A stretch of DNA of 64,000 bases from Xanthomonas nasturtii (GTDB taxonomy: Bacteria > Pseudomonadota > Gammaproteobacteria > Xanthomonadales > Xanthomonadaceae). The stretch spans positions 1-64,000 of the forward strand of contig NZ_LYMI01000022.1 in NCBI RefSeq assembly GCF_001660815.1, written 5' to 3'. The notes under the pieces are model-generated. The model made no database searches. It was not told the DNA's origin and saw nothing but the letters and a program-made list of their open reading frames with translations. Each line of letters starts with the position of its first letter. Position 1 is the first letter of the stretch. Position numbers and translations under genes: made by a program. This document shows, in pieces, positions 20,667 to 28,944 of the stretch.

Positions 20667-20928
20667 ACGCGAACTCATAGTTTCCAACCGACTCGGACTG
20701 CATGCGCGGGCAACCGCCAAGCTGGTGCAGACGCTGTCGTCCTATCGCAGCAACGCCACGCTGGCGGCCAAGGGCCGCGAAGTGAATGCCAAGAGCATCA
20801 TGGGCGTGATGTTGCTGGCCGCCGGTCAAGGCACCAGCGTGGTGGTGCGCCTGGATGGCGAAGACGAAGCGCAGGCCCTGCAGGCATTGGTCGACCTGTT
20901 CGAGCGTCGTTTCGACGAGGACAGCTGA
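20659..20928 (+). CDS. ptsH: Phosphocarrier protein HPr
   Basis: This 89-residue HPr-fold protein keeps both control sites. His15 lies in GLHARATAKLVQ (EI-dependent phosphorylation) and Ser46 in AKSIMGVMLLAA (HprK target). It sits between the EIIA-Man and Enzyme I genes and probably serves PtsN as well. It could be called NPr/PtsO; sequence alone does not separate the names. Confidence 0.92.
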   Translation: MLERELIVSNRLGLHARATAKLVQTLSSYRSNATLAAKGREVNAKSIMGVMLLAAGQGTSVVVRLDGEDEAQALQALVDLFERRFDEDS

Positions 20929-20986
20929 GCATGCGCGGCGTCGGTGCAGTGACGACCGACACGGCGCGGCTGCGCCCGGGCCACGC

Positions 20987-22711
20987 GTGAGCCTGCGCGG
21001 ACACGGCGCGGCGCGCGGCAACGCGCTTGGGCGCGCACGCGTGCGCCAGAGCCATACGCTGGAAGTGGCCGAACAACGCGTGCCCGCCAACCAGGTGGAG
21101 ACGCAGTTGCAGCGTCTGCACACCGCCATCGAAGCGGCACGGGTGGAAATGCAGCAACTGCGCGATCGCCTGCATGGCGCACTTGCGCGCGAAGTCGGCG
21201 AATTTCTCGAGCTGCATGCCTTGCTGCTCGACGACCCGGAGCTGCTGCAAGGCCTGGATGAGCTGATCCGTACCCACCGCTACAGTGCCGACTACGCCTT
21301 GCGCGTACAGCGCGACCGGCTGGCGGCGGTGTTCGACGGCATGGAGGATGCGTACCTCAGAAGCCGCATGGACGACCTGGATCACGTCATCGGCCGCATC
21401 CATGCGTTCCTGCACAAGCGCGCGCCCGACCTCAAGGGCGTGGCCGGCGAGATCCTGGTCTGCGACAACGTGGCGCCCTCCGAGCTTGCGCAGCTGCAGG
21501 CGCAAGGGGTGGTCGGCATCGTTACCACCGCCGGCAGTGCGCTGTCGCATAGCGCGATCCTGGCGCGCAGCCTGCACCTGCCGTTGGTGGTGGGCGTCGG
21601 CGATGCGGTGCAGCGCATCGAGGATGGCGATGTCTTGATCGTCGATGCCGGCTCGGGCCAGGTGATCGTCGACCCCACCCCCGAGCACCTGCGCGACTAC
21701 CGCGAACGCCTGCGCGCGCTGGCCAAGGAACAACGCGAGCTGGGCCGGCTGCGCTCCAAGCCCACGCGCACGCGCGACAACGTCGACATCACCCTGCTGG
21801 CCAATGCCGAATCGCTGGAAGATGTGGCAAAAGCGCATGCGCTGGGTGCCAGCGGGCTGGGGCTGTACCGCACCGAATTCCTGTTCCTGCAGCGCAACGA
21901 GTTGCCGGACGAAGACGAACAGTTCCACACCTACCGCGACACCGTGCTGGGCATGAGCGGCCGCCCGGTCACCATCCGCACGCTGGATCTGGGCGCCGAC
22001 AAGGCCGACCGCACCGGCCTGACCTTGAGCGACGAAGACAACCCGGCGTTGGGCCTGCGTGGCGTGCGCCTGTCGCTCGCCCGGCCGGCGGTGGCGCAGA
22101 CGCAGTTGCGCGCGATCCTGCGTGCGTCCGGCTACGGGCCGGTGCGCATCCTGGTACCGATGGTCAGCGGCCGCGAAGAAATCCTGCTGCTGCGCAAGCA
22201 GTTGAAGAAGCTCACCGCGCAGCTGCGCGAGGAAGGCCACGAGATCGCCGAGCACATTCCGCTGGGCGCAATGATCGAAGTGCCGGCGGCGGCACTGGCG
22301 CTGGATTGCTTCATCGACGACATCGATTTCCTCTCGATCGGCACCAACGATCTGGTGCAGTACCTGCTCGCGGTGGATCGCAACAACGAGGCCTTGGGCG
22401 AGCTGTATTCGCCGTTGCATCCGGCAGTGCTGCGCCTGATCGCGCAGGTGATCGCCACCGGGCGCACCTACGGCAAGCCGGTGGCGGTGTGCGGCGAGAT
22501 CGCCGGCGACCCGCGCTTCGTGCCGATGTTGCTGGCGTTGGGGCTCACCGAATTCAGCCTGCATCCGGCCACCTTGCTGGAAGTGCGCCGCGCGGTGCGC
22601 GATATCCATCTGGGCGAGTTGCGCGTGCAGGGCGAAAAACTGCTGCGCGCCCGCGACCGCAAGGGCATCGAGAAGTGGTTGGCGGGCAATGCGCAGGGGC
22701 TGCTGCGCTAG
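20987..22711 (+). CDS. ptsI: Phosphoenolpyruvate-protein phosphotransferase, PTS Enzyme I
   Basis: This 574-residue protein has the active His in AGSALSHSAILARSL, PEP-binding GLYRTEFLF, the C-terminal IPLGAMIEVPAAA and SIGTNDLVQYLLAVDR, and the Cys in VCGEIAGDP. There is no N-terminal GAF domain, so it is of PtsI rather than PtsP architecture. The GTG at 20987 gives VSLRGHGAARGNALG, matching the usual N-terminus of EI; no ATG fits. It passes phosphate from PEP to the HPr encoded upstream. Confidence 0.92.
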   Translation: MSLRGHGAARGNALGRARVRQSHTLEVAEQRVPANQVETQLQRLHTAIEAARVEMQQLRDRLHGALAREVGEFLELHALLLDDPELLQGLDELIRTHRYSADYALRVQRDRLAAVFDGMEDAYLRSRMDDLDHVIGRIHAFLHKRAPDLKGVAGEILVCDNVAPSELAQLQAQGVVGIVTTAGSALSHSAILARSLHLPLVVGVGDAVQRIEDGDVLIVDAGSGQVIVDPTPEHLRDYRERLRALAKEQRELGRLRSKPTRTRDNVDITLLANAESLEDVAKAHALGASGLGLYRTEFLFLQRNELPDEDEQFHTYRDTVLGMSGRPVTIRTLDLGADKADRTGLTLSDEDNPALGLRGVRLSLARPAVAQTQLRAILRASGYGPVRILVPMVSGREEILLLRKQLKKLTAQLREEGHEIAEHIPLGAMIEVPAAALALDCFIDDIDFLSIGTNDLVQYLLAVDRNNEALGELYSPLHPAVLRLIAQVIATGRTYGKPVAVCGEIAGDPRFVPMLLALGLTEFSLHPATLLEVRRAVRDIHLGELRVQGEKLLRARDRKGIEKWLAGNAQGLLR

Positions 22712-23023
22712 CGGCGACCCGCACGACCCACACGCTGCGCCGAGCTGCATCGCGCCAAGCATCGCCAGCGAAAAACAGCGTGCGTTGGGCACGGCAGCTC
22801 TCGTGCCTTGACACCGGCAGTGTGCCGCCAGCTGCATCCGCTCAGCTATTGCTCGCTGCCTGGCGATGGCTCTCCTGGGTTGGATGCGCGATTGCGGCGC
22901 TGCTGTTCGAGCAGCGTGCGAGCGGCACTGTATGTTTCGTCACCATGCGCAAGCGATAATACCGTGCTGATCCAGCACCGCGTCTTCGATTGACGACGCG
23001 TCCACTCTTCCGGGGAGCCGCGC
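22712..23023. other. 312-nt gap upstream of mgtE
   Basis: I see no gene and no recognisable Mg2+ riboswitch (M-box) fold. A GGGGAG Shine-Dalgarno lies at about 23012-23017, just before the mgtE ATG. A region richer in A/T around 22955-22975 (GCGATAATACCG) is the only promoter-like patch. Confidence 0.35.
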
Positions 23024-24385
23024 ATGGCCGAAGCCGTCCGCCACGACAAAACCGCGCGCCAGCTACGCCTGCTGTCCGACGCGCTGGATAGCGGACGCTT
23101 AGGGCCGGTACGTCGGTTGGTCAACACGCTGGCGCCGGCGGAGATCGGCAACCTGCTCGAATCGCTGCCGCCCGGCAAACGCGAAGTGGTGTGGGGGCTG
23201 GTCGACCCGGAGGACGATGGCGAGGTGCTGCTGCACGTCGGCGATGAAGTGCGCGAAAGCCTGCTGGCAGACATGGACACCGACGAGATCGTCGCGGCGG
23301 TCGAAGACCTGGACATCGACGATCTGGCCAACCTGGTCGAAGACCTGCCCGACACCGTCATCGACGAAGTGCTCAAGTCGATGGACCGCGAGAACCGCGA
23401 GCGGCTCGAACAGGTGCTGTCGTATCCGGAAGACACCGCCGGCCGCCTGATGAACCCGGACGTGGTGACGGTGCGCGCGGACGTCAATGTCGATGTGGTG
23501 CTGCGCTACCTGCGCCTGCGCGGCGAGCTGCCCGACCATACCGACCATCTGTACGTGGTGAGCCGCCGCCATCAATACCTGGGCCGCGTGTCGCTGGCCG
23601 CACTGGTGACTCACGAAGACAGTACGCCGGTCAATCGCTTGATCGACGACGAGCAGCCCGCCATCGACGTGGGCGATGGCTCCGACGAAGTGGCGCGGCG
23701 CTTCTCCGACCACGACTGGATCTCGGCGCCGGTGGTGGACGACAACAACATCCTGCTCGGCCGCATCACCATCGACGACGTGGTGGACATCATCCGCGAG
23801 CAGGCCGAGCACCAGGCCATGAGCGCGGCCGGCCTGGACGAAGACGAAGACATGTTCAGCCCGGCACGGCGCGCATTCCGGCGCCGGCTGATCTGGCTGG
23901 GCATCAATCTGTGCACCGCGTTTCTGGCTTCCAGCGTGGTCAGCCGCTTCGAAGGCACCATCGAAAAGCTGGTAGCACTGGCGGCGTTGATGCCGATCGT
24001 GGCCGGCATGGGCGGCAATGCCGGCACCCAGGTATTGGCGCTGATGGTGCGCGGCCTGGCGCTGGGGCAGATCGGCTCGTCCAACGTGATGACCCTGCTC
24101 AAGAAGGAGCTCACCGTTGCGCTGATCAATGGGCTGTGTCTGGGCGTAGGGCTTGGGCTGATCGTGCTGGCCTGGTTCGGCCAGCCGATGCTGTCGCTGG
24201 TGATCGGCACTGCGCTGACGTTGAACATGCTGACCGCTGCCTTTGGCGGCGTGCTGGTGCCGGTGACGCTCAAACGGCTGGGCTTCGATCCGGCCCTGGC
24301 CGGTGGCGTGATCCTGACCACGCTGACCGACGTGATGGGCTTTTTGAGCTTCCTGGGCCTTGCCACGTTGATCTTGATGCCGTGA
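23024..24385 (+). CDS. mgtE: Magnesium transporter MgtE
   Basis: This 453-residue protein starts with an acidic MgtE N domain rich in Asp/Glu (about 25-130). Two CBS domains follow (about 140-260), then a five-helix MgtE channel domain ending near residue 450. MPIVAGMGGNAGTQ is the conserved pore-lining segment. The family imports Mg2+ and is gated by Mg2+ binding to the cytosolic domains. Confidence 0.93.
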   Translation: MAEAVRHDKTARQLRLLSDALDSGRLGPVRRLVNTLAPAEIGNLLESLPPGKREVVWGLVDPEDDGEVLLHVGDEVRESLLADMDTDEIVAAVEDLDIDDLANLVEDLPDTVIDEVLKSMDRENRERLEQVLSYPEDTAGRLMNPDVVTVRADVNVDVVLRYLRLRGELPDHTDHLYVVSRRHQYLGRVSLAALVTHEDSTPVNRLIDDEQPAIDVGDGSDEVARRFSDHDWISAPVVDDNNILLGRITIDDVVDIIREQAEHQAMSAAGLDEDEDMFSPARRAFRRRLIWLGINLCTAFLASSVVSRFEGTIEKLVALAALMPIVAGMGGNAGTQVLALMVRGLALGQIGSSNVMTLLKKELTVALINGLCLGVGLGLIVLAWFGQPMLSLVIGTALTLNMLTAAFGGVLVPVTLKRLGFDPALAGGVILTTLTDVMGFLSFLGLATLILMP

Positions 24386-24523
24386 GCGCGTGCGCCCGAC
24401 CGCATGCACGCGCAAGCGAGAATGAAGGGCGGCACGCGCATCCCCGGCGCTCGCCGCAACGCCACGTGCCAGCGCACCTGCATGCGGCGATACTGCGGCT
24501 TGATGATCGATGGGGAGTGCTGC

Positions 24524-25321
24524 GTGATCGTTCGTTGCGTCTTACTTGGAATTCTTGCGCTGGTGCTCGCCGGTTGCTCCAGCATGGCTGAGCGCCAGCA
24601 CGATGGGCGGCGCGGCCACTTTGTCGCCCGCACCCTGCAGTTGGAGGGGCGGCTTTACCGCTACCAGGTGTTTGTGCCGGCCGCCAAGGCGCCGCAGCCA
24701 CGGCCTATCGTGTTGTTTCTGCACGGCTCCGGCGAACGCGGCGATAACGGACGCGATCAGGCCGAAGTCGGCGTGGGCCCTTACCTGAGCGAACACACCG
24801 CCGAATTTCCCGCACTGGTGGTGCTGCCGCAAGTGCCCGACGACGAAGAATGGCTGGGCATCAACGCGCGCATGGCGATCGCCGCGCTGGATGCGGCCAG
24901 CGCCGAGTTCAGCGCCGATCCGCAGCGCACGTATCTCACCGGCATTTCGATGGGCGGCTATGGCGCCTGGGAAATCGGGCTGATGCAGCCGCAACGGTTT
25001 GCCGCAATCGTGCCGATCTGTGGCGCGCTCAAGGCACCGCGCGATGAGCGCCGCACGCTGTACGTGAGCCTGGTGGCCAAGGAAGCGGACCCGTACACCG
25101 CGGCAGTGACGCAACTCAAGCACGTGCCGATCTGGATGTTCCATGGCGCCAAGGACGATTCGGTGCCGCCGCACGACGACCGCGCGTTGTACCGCGCCGC
25201 AAAAGGCATGGGCGCCAACCTGCGCTACAGCGAATATCCCCAAGGCAACCACAACGTCTGGGACGCGACCTATGCGGACCCGGCGATGTGGGAGTGGATG
25301 TTCAAGCAGCGCCTGCGCTGA
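24524..25321 (+). CDS. Lipoprotein esterase/hydrolase (alpha/beta fold, phospholipase/carboxylesterase-like)
   Basis: This 265-residue protein has a lipobox LAGC at about residues 15-18. The catalytic motifs are visible: oxyanion LFLHGSGERG, nucleophile GISMGG, acid in HGAKDDSVPP and His in GNHNVWD. This pattern fits the alpha/beta hydrolases related to carbohydrate esterases and PHB-depolymerase-like enzymes; the substrate is unknown. I choose the GTG at 24524 because GGGGAG lies 6 nt upstream and the signal peptide then starts at once; upstream ATGs (24503, 24422) add a non-signal leader. Confidence 0.78.
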   Translation: MIVRCVLLGILALVLAGCSSMAERQHDGRRGHFVARTLQLEGRLYRYQVFVPAAKAPQPRPIVLFLHGSGERGDNGRDQAEVGVGPYLSEHTAEFPALVVLPQVPDDEEWLGINARMAIAALDAASAEFSADPQRTYLTGISMGGYGAWEIGLMQPQRFAAIVPICGALKAPRDERRTLYVSLVAKEADPYTAAVTQLKHVPIWMFHGAKDDSVPPHDDRALYRAAKGMGANLRYSEYPQGNHNVWDATYADPAMWEWMFKQRLR

Positions 25322-25490
25322 GCGTACTGCGGTTGGGCGCGATCCCCGCGCGCTCAGCCGCATGGGGATCGCTGCAGCGGGCGAACCCCGGCCCTGATCA
25401 TGCCGGCACCGATCCAGGGTCATCGCGCGCTGCGCCTGCCGGTAAGCGCGACCCGCGCAGACGCGAAGCGACGACCGCTAACCGCTGCCA

Positions 25491-26510
25491 TCAATGGTGG
25501 TAGCCGGTCTCGGCGGTGATCTTGCCGCGAAATACCCGATACGACCAAACCGTGTAGCCCAGGATCAGCGGCAGCAACATCACCAACCCCACCAGCGCGA
25601 ACAGTTGCGACGACGGCGGCGCGGCAGCCTGCCAGATGGTGTACACCGGCGGCACCAGGTACGGCCACATGCCCAGCACCAGGCCCAGGAACCCGAGCAC
25701 GAACAAGCCCATCGCCAGCAGGAACGGCGCCGTGTCCGGTCGCCCCGGCTCGGCCGCGCGCCACAGCGCATAACCCACCACGGCAACCAGCACCGGCACC
25801 GGCATCAACCACAGATAATGCGCATCGTTGAACCAGCGATCCATCACATGCGATTGCAACGACGGCAGCCACGCGCTGACCAGGCCGATGAAGACCAGTA
25901 CGCTGAGGGTCAACGGCCGGCTCAACTGCCGCGCCAGCTGCTGCACATGGCCTTCGGTCTTGAGGATCAGCCAGGTGCTGCCGAGCAGCGCATAACCGAA
26001 CACCAAGGCGGCACCGGTCAGCATCGCGAAGGGGCTGAACCAGCCCCAGATACCGCCGACATAGCGGTCGTTCTCGATCGGCAAGCCTTGCACCAGCGCG
26101 CCCAGGATCACGCCCTGCGCGAAGGTGGCCAGGATCGATCCGGCCGCAAAGGCGTTGCTCCACAAACGCCGCGAGCGATGTGCCTTGAAGCGGAATTCGA
26201 ACGCCACGCCACGAAACACCAAGGCCATCACCATCAACAACACCGGCAGATACAGCGCCGACAAGATCACCGCATACGCCTTGGGAAACGCCGCCAGCAG
26301 CCCTGCCCCGCCCAGCACCAGCCAGGTTTCGTTGCCGTCCCAGATCGGCGCGGCGGTGTTCATCATCAAATCCAGTTGCGCTTCGTCCTTGCGGAACGGC
26401 GCCAGGATGCCGATGCCCAGGACGAACCCGTCCAGCACCACGTACATCAGCACGCCGAAGCCGATCACCGCAAACCACGCCACCGGCAACACGCTTGTCA
26501 TGTCCATCAT
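25491..26510 (-). CDS. cydB: Cytochrome bd-type quinol oxidase subunit II (CydB/CioB)
   Basis: This 339-residue membrane protein has about eight or nine helices and the family motifs IWDGNETWLVLGG and GLPIENDRYVGG. It is the non-catalytic partner subunit that stabilises the haems. The ATG at 26510 overlaps the cydA stop (ATGA). A longer frame extending to 26870 would lie inside cydA. I found no CydX-like small ORF after it. Confidence 0.92.
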   Translation of the reverse strand: MMDMTSVLPVAWFAVIGFGVLMYVVLDGFVLGIGILAPFRKDEAQLDLMMNTAAPIWDGNETWLVLGGAGLLAAFPKAYAVILSALYLPVLLMVMALVFRGVAFEFRFKAHRSRRLWSNAFAAGSILATFAQGVILGALVQGLPIENDRYVGGIWGWFSPFAMLTGAALVFGYALLGSTWLILKTEGHVQQLARQLSRPLTLSVLVFIGLVSAWLPSLQSHVMDRWFNDAHYLWLMPVPVLVAVVGYALWRAAEPGRPDTAPFLLAMGLFVLGFLGLVLGMWPYLVPPVYTIWQAAAPPSSQLFALVGLVMLLPLILGYTVWSYRVFRGKITAETGYHH

Positions 26511-27904
26511 GCGGCTCCATCGATCGGTTCGTCGGCCGCAGAGAGCGGGCGTGCGGGCGTGTGTTCGCCATGGTCCAGCTGCGGGGCGTCGTGCGGGGTC
26601 GGCCCGATCTTGCCGATCTTGACCAGGTACCAGATGCCCCAGCCGAATACGAACGCATAGCCAGCCACATACACCGCCAGCGAGATGGCGGTCATCAGCG
26701 CAGACTGCGGGCCCACTGCATCGGCGGTGCGCAACAGGCCATAAACCACGTAGGGCTGCCGGCCGATTTCGGTAACGAACCAGCCCGAAATGAGCGCGAT
26801 GAAGCCGCTTGGCAACATCCAGCGCCAGGTCGCCAGCAACCAGCGCCACTGCAGCAATTTGCCGCGCCACCAGGCGAATGCAGACACCCAGGCCACCAGC
26901 AACATCAACGAACCGATTCCCACCATGATGCGGAAGGCGAAAAACACCGGCGTCACCGGTGGACGCTCGCTGGCCGGCACCGAGGTCAGCGGCGCGATGC
27001 TGCCCTCCAGGCTATGGGTCAGAATCAGGCTGCCCAGGCGCGGAATCGCCACCTCGTAATCGTTGCGTTCGGCCTGCGTGTTGGGCAGCGCAAACACCAC
27101 CAGCGGAAATCCCTTGCCCGGCTGCTCGGCATGCCAGTGCGCTTCCATTGCGGCGATCTTCATCGGCTGGTGCTTGAGCGTATTCAAGCCATGCATGTCG
27201 CCGACGAAGATCTGCAGCGGCACCGTGATGGCGGCGAAAGCCACCGCCAGCTTGAACATGCGCAGCCCGGCCTCGCGGTGCACGCCGCGGTGCAGGTACC
27301 ACGCACCGACTGCGCCCACCACAAAACACGTAGTGATGAACGAGCCCAGCGCCATGTGCGCAAGCCGATACGGAAACGAGGGATTGAAGATGATCTGCAA
27401 CCAGTTCACCGGATGCACAATGCCGTCGATCACCTCGAAGCCCGCCGGCGTCTGCAACCAGCTGTTGGACGAGAGAATCCAGAAGGTGGAAAACAGCGTA
27501 CCCAGCGCCACCATGCAGGTGGCAAAGAAGTGCAGGCGCTCGGAAATGCGGCCCCAGCCGAACATCATCACGCCCAGAAAGCTGGCCTCGAGAAAAAACG
27601 CAGTAAGCACTTCATAGCTCAGCAACGGCCCGATCACGCTCCCGGCAATCCGGCTCAGTTCCGGCCAGTTGGCGCCGAACTGAAACGCCATCACGATGCC
27701 GCTAACCACGCCCATGCCGAACGACACGGCGAAGATCTTCTGCCAGAAAAAATACAGCTCGCGCCAGACCGGCAGGCGCGTGCGCAGCCAGCGCCATTCC
27801 AGGAACGCCAGCAGGCTGGAAAGCCCGATGGTGAATGCCGGAAACAGCACGTGGAAGGCAATGACAAACCCGAACTGGATCCGTGACAACAGCAAGGCAT
27901 CCAT
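26507..27904 (-). CDS. cydA: Cytochrome bd-type quinol oxidase subunit I, short Q-loop (CydA/CioA)
   Basis: This 465-residue protein has nine predicted helices. The N-terminal FHVLFPAFTIG carries a haem-ligand His, and GDMHGLNTLKHQPMKIAAMEAHW starts the quinol site. The Q-loop is short compared with the roughly 520-residue E. coli CydA, the feature of the CioA or cyanide-insensitive branch. The oxidase takes electrons from ubiquinol to O2 with high affinity. GAGGG sits 7 nt before the ATG (complement). It is coupled to cydB by an ATGA overlap. Confidence 0.92.
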   Translation of the reverse strand: MDALLLSRIQFGFVIAFHVLFPAFTIGLSSLLAFLEWRWLRTRLPVWRELYFFWQKIFAVSFGMGVVSGIVMAFQFGANWPELSRIAGSVIGPLLSYEVLTAFFLEASFLGVMMFGWGRISERLHFFATCMVALGTLFSTFWILSSNSWLQTPAGFEVIDGIVHPVNWLQIIFNPSFPYRLAHMALGSFITTCFVVGAVGAWYLHRGVHREAGLRMFKLAVAFAAITVPLQIFVGDMHGLNTLKHQPMKIAAMEAHWHAEQPGKGFPLVVFALPNTQAERNDYEVAIPRLGSLILTHSLEGSIAPLTSVPASERPPVTPVFFAFRIMVGIGSLMLLVAWVSAFAWWRGKLLQWRWLLATWRWMLPSGFIALISGWFVTEIGRQPYVVYGLLRTADAVGPQSALMTAISLAVYVAGYAFVFGWGIWYLVKIGKIGPTPHDAPQLDHGEHTPARPLSAADEPIDGAA

Positions 27905-28180
27905 GGAGATCCCTCAAGGAAAAGTGGGGTTAATCGTCAGCGTGCAGGTCGCACATCGATCGCCGGGTAGACGCTGCGGTGGTCGATGTGGCGCTGCCGC
28001 GCTACGTGATCATGATAGGGACGGTCGGGCCCGTTCCCGATGCGACACGGCGTCGCATCTGCGGCAAAACGTCGCTTCTGCGCTTTGGAGCGGCTGACAA
28101 AACTACGTCATGCCGGTCGGCTGGGGGCTGGCTGATCAGCGGTCTGGCTGCAAGCACGCTGATCTGCGGGTTGGCTGCAG

Positions 28181-28310
28181 GGCCCTTGCCCGCCCACCAT
28201 CGCAGGACACGCCGTCAATCCGTCCCTGGAGGCTCTGGCGCGGCATCCATGCCGCTCAAGGTCCCGCGACGGTGAGCGGGCAAGGACCAGTCGAGATGGT
28301 CGGTGCGCAC
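28181..28310 (-). repeat. Palindromic repeat, type A, copy 3 (inverted)
   Basis: It reads GGCCCTTGCCCGCCCACCAT at the left and GGTGAGCGGGCAAGGACCAG at the right. The core GGCATCCATGCCG is the reverse complement of the GGCATGGATGCC core of copy 2. The outer flank TCGAGATGGTCGG closes the unit. Confidence 0.82.
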
Positions 28311-28366
28311 AGGTTTCGACAAGCGATCAGCAAACTGGTGAAGCTGTGTCTTCGCTCTTCCATAAA

Positions 28367-28491
28367 ACCACCGACCAACTGTCTGGCGCGGTGTCCTTAC
28401 CGATTGCGGGACCGTTGGCGGCATGGATGCCGCCACCGAGCCCCCATGGACGGGTTAACGGCGTGTCCCGCGAGCGGTGAGGGCACCGCGC
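28367..28491 (+). repeat. Palindromic repeat, type B, copy 1
   Basis: It begins ACCACCGACCAACTGTCTGG, then the left arm GCGCGGTGTCCTTACCGATT ahead of GCGGGACCG. The right arm is GTCCCGCGAGCGGTGAGGGC ahead of ACCGCG. The centre is GGCGGCATGGATGCCGCC, itself a palindrome. The arms share the GCGGGAC motif with type A but differ in flanks. Confidence 0.82.
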
Positions 28492-28516
28492 ACTCGACAT
28501 CTTTGCGCTTGCTGCA

Positions 28517-28647
28517 GGGCCCTTGCCCGCCCACCATCGCGGGACACGCCGCAAGTACGTCCGTGTAGGCTCTTACGCGGCATCCATGCCGCGTAAGGTC
28601 CCGCGACGGTAGGCGGGCAAGGACCAGTCGAGATGGTCGGTGTGCAC
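28517..28647 (-). repeat. Palindromic repeat, type A, copy 4 (inverted)
   Basis: It is nearly identical in outline to copy 3: GGCCCTTGCCCGCCCACCAT at the left, GCGGCATCCATGCCGC in the centre, GGCGGGCAAGGACCAG at the right, then TCGAGATGGTCGGTGTGCAC. Confidence 0.82.
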
Positions 28648-28735
28648 GGTAGGGGCCGTGACTAATGCGCATTGTTCGATCATGACGCGCAGGCTCAACA
28701 CCTGATGCGCAGCGCGCTACAAGCAGCTTTAACGC

Positions 28736-28862
28736 AACCACCGACCAACTGTCTGGCGCGGTGTCATCGCCGCTTGCGGGACCGTTGGTGGCCTGGATGC
28801 CACCAACGGTTCCGCAAGGGTGGGTGCACGACCTGTCCCGCAAGCGGTGAGAGCACTGCGCG
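28736..28862 (+). repeat. Palindromic repeat, type B, copy 2
   Basis: It begins AACCACCGACCAACTGTCTG, with left arm GGTGTCATCGCCGCTTGCGG and right arm CCGCAAGCGGTGAGAGCACT. The inner palindrome CGTTGGTGGCCTGGATGCC pairs with CACCAACG, giving a long inner stem. With copy 4 it repeats the A-spacer-B order of 28181-28491. Confidence 0.82.
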
Positions 28863-28944
28863 CTCACTCACTCAGCGTTTGACCCCGGACTACCGGCGCC
28901 GCTCCATCGCGCGCCAGCGCGCTGCAACCAAACGTTGTGGATGT

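Larger units (their letters stand above)
27905..28944. other. 1-kb gene-free repeat island between cydA and an amino acid permease
   Basis: No credible gene lies here; the listed short frames fall in repeats. From 28181 on, the region is two copies of a composite unit: a type A palindrome read on the minus strand, a spacer, then a type B palindrome read on the plus strand. The first 270 nt presumably hold the divergent cydAB promoter. I see no clear Fnr/Anr box there. Confidence 0.6.

Noticed and set aside
20798..22837. 679-codon minus-strand frame
   Set aside because: It is antisense to Enzyme I, rich in Gln/His/Arg, and has no recognisable domain; a GC-bias shadow.
22712..23023. Possible Mg2+ riboswitch before mgtE
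   Set aside because: I could not find the conserved M-box stems or loops in this leader.
26495..27886. 463-codon plus-strand frame
   Set aside because: It is antisense to cydA; His/Gln/Arg-rich shadow.
28181..28862. Repeat island considered as a CRISPR array
   Set aside because: Units are over 100 nt, internally palindromic and alternate in orientation. There are no short identical direct repeats with regular spacers and no cas genes.
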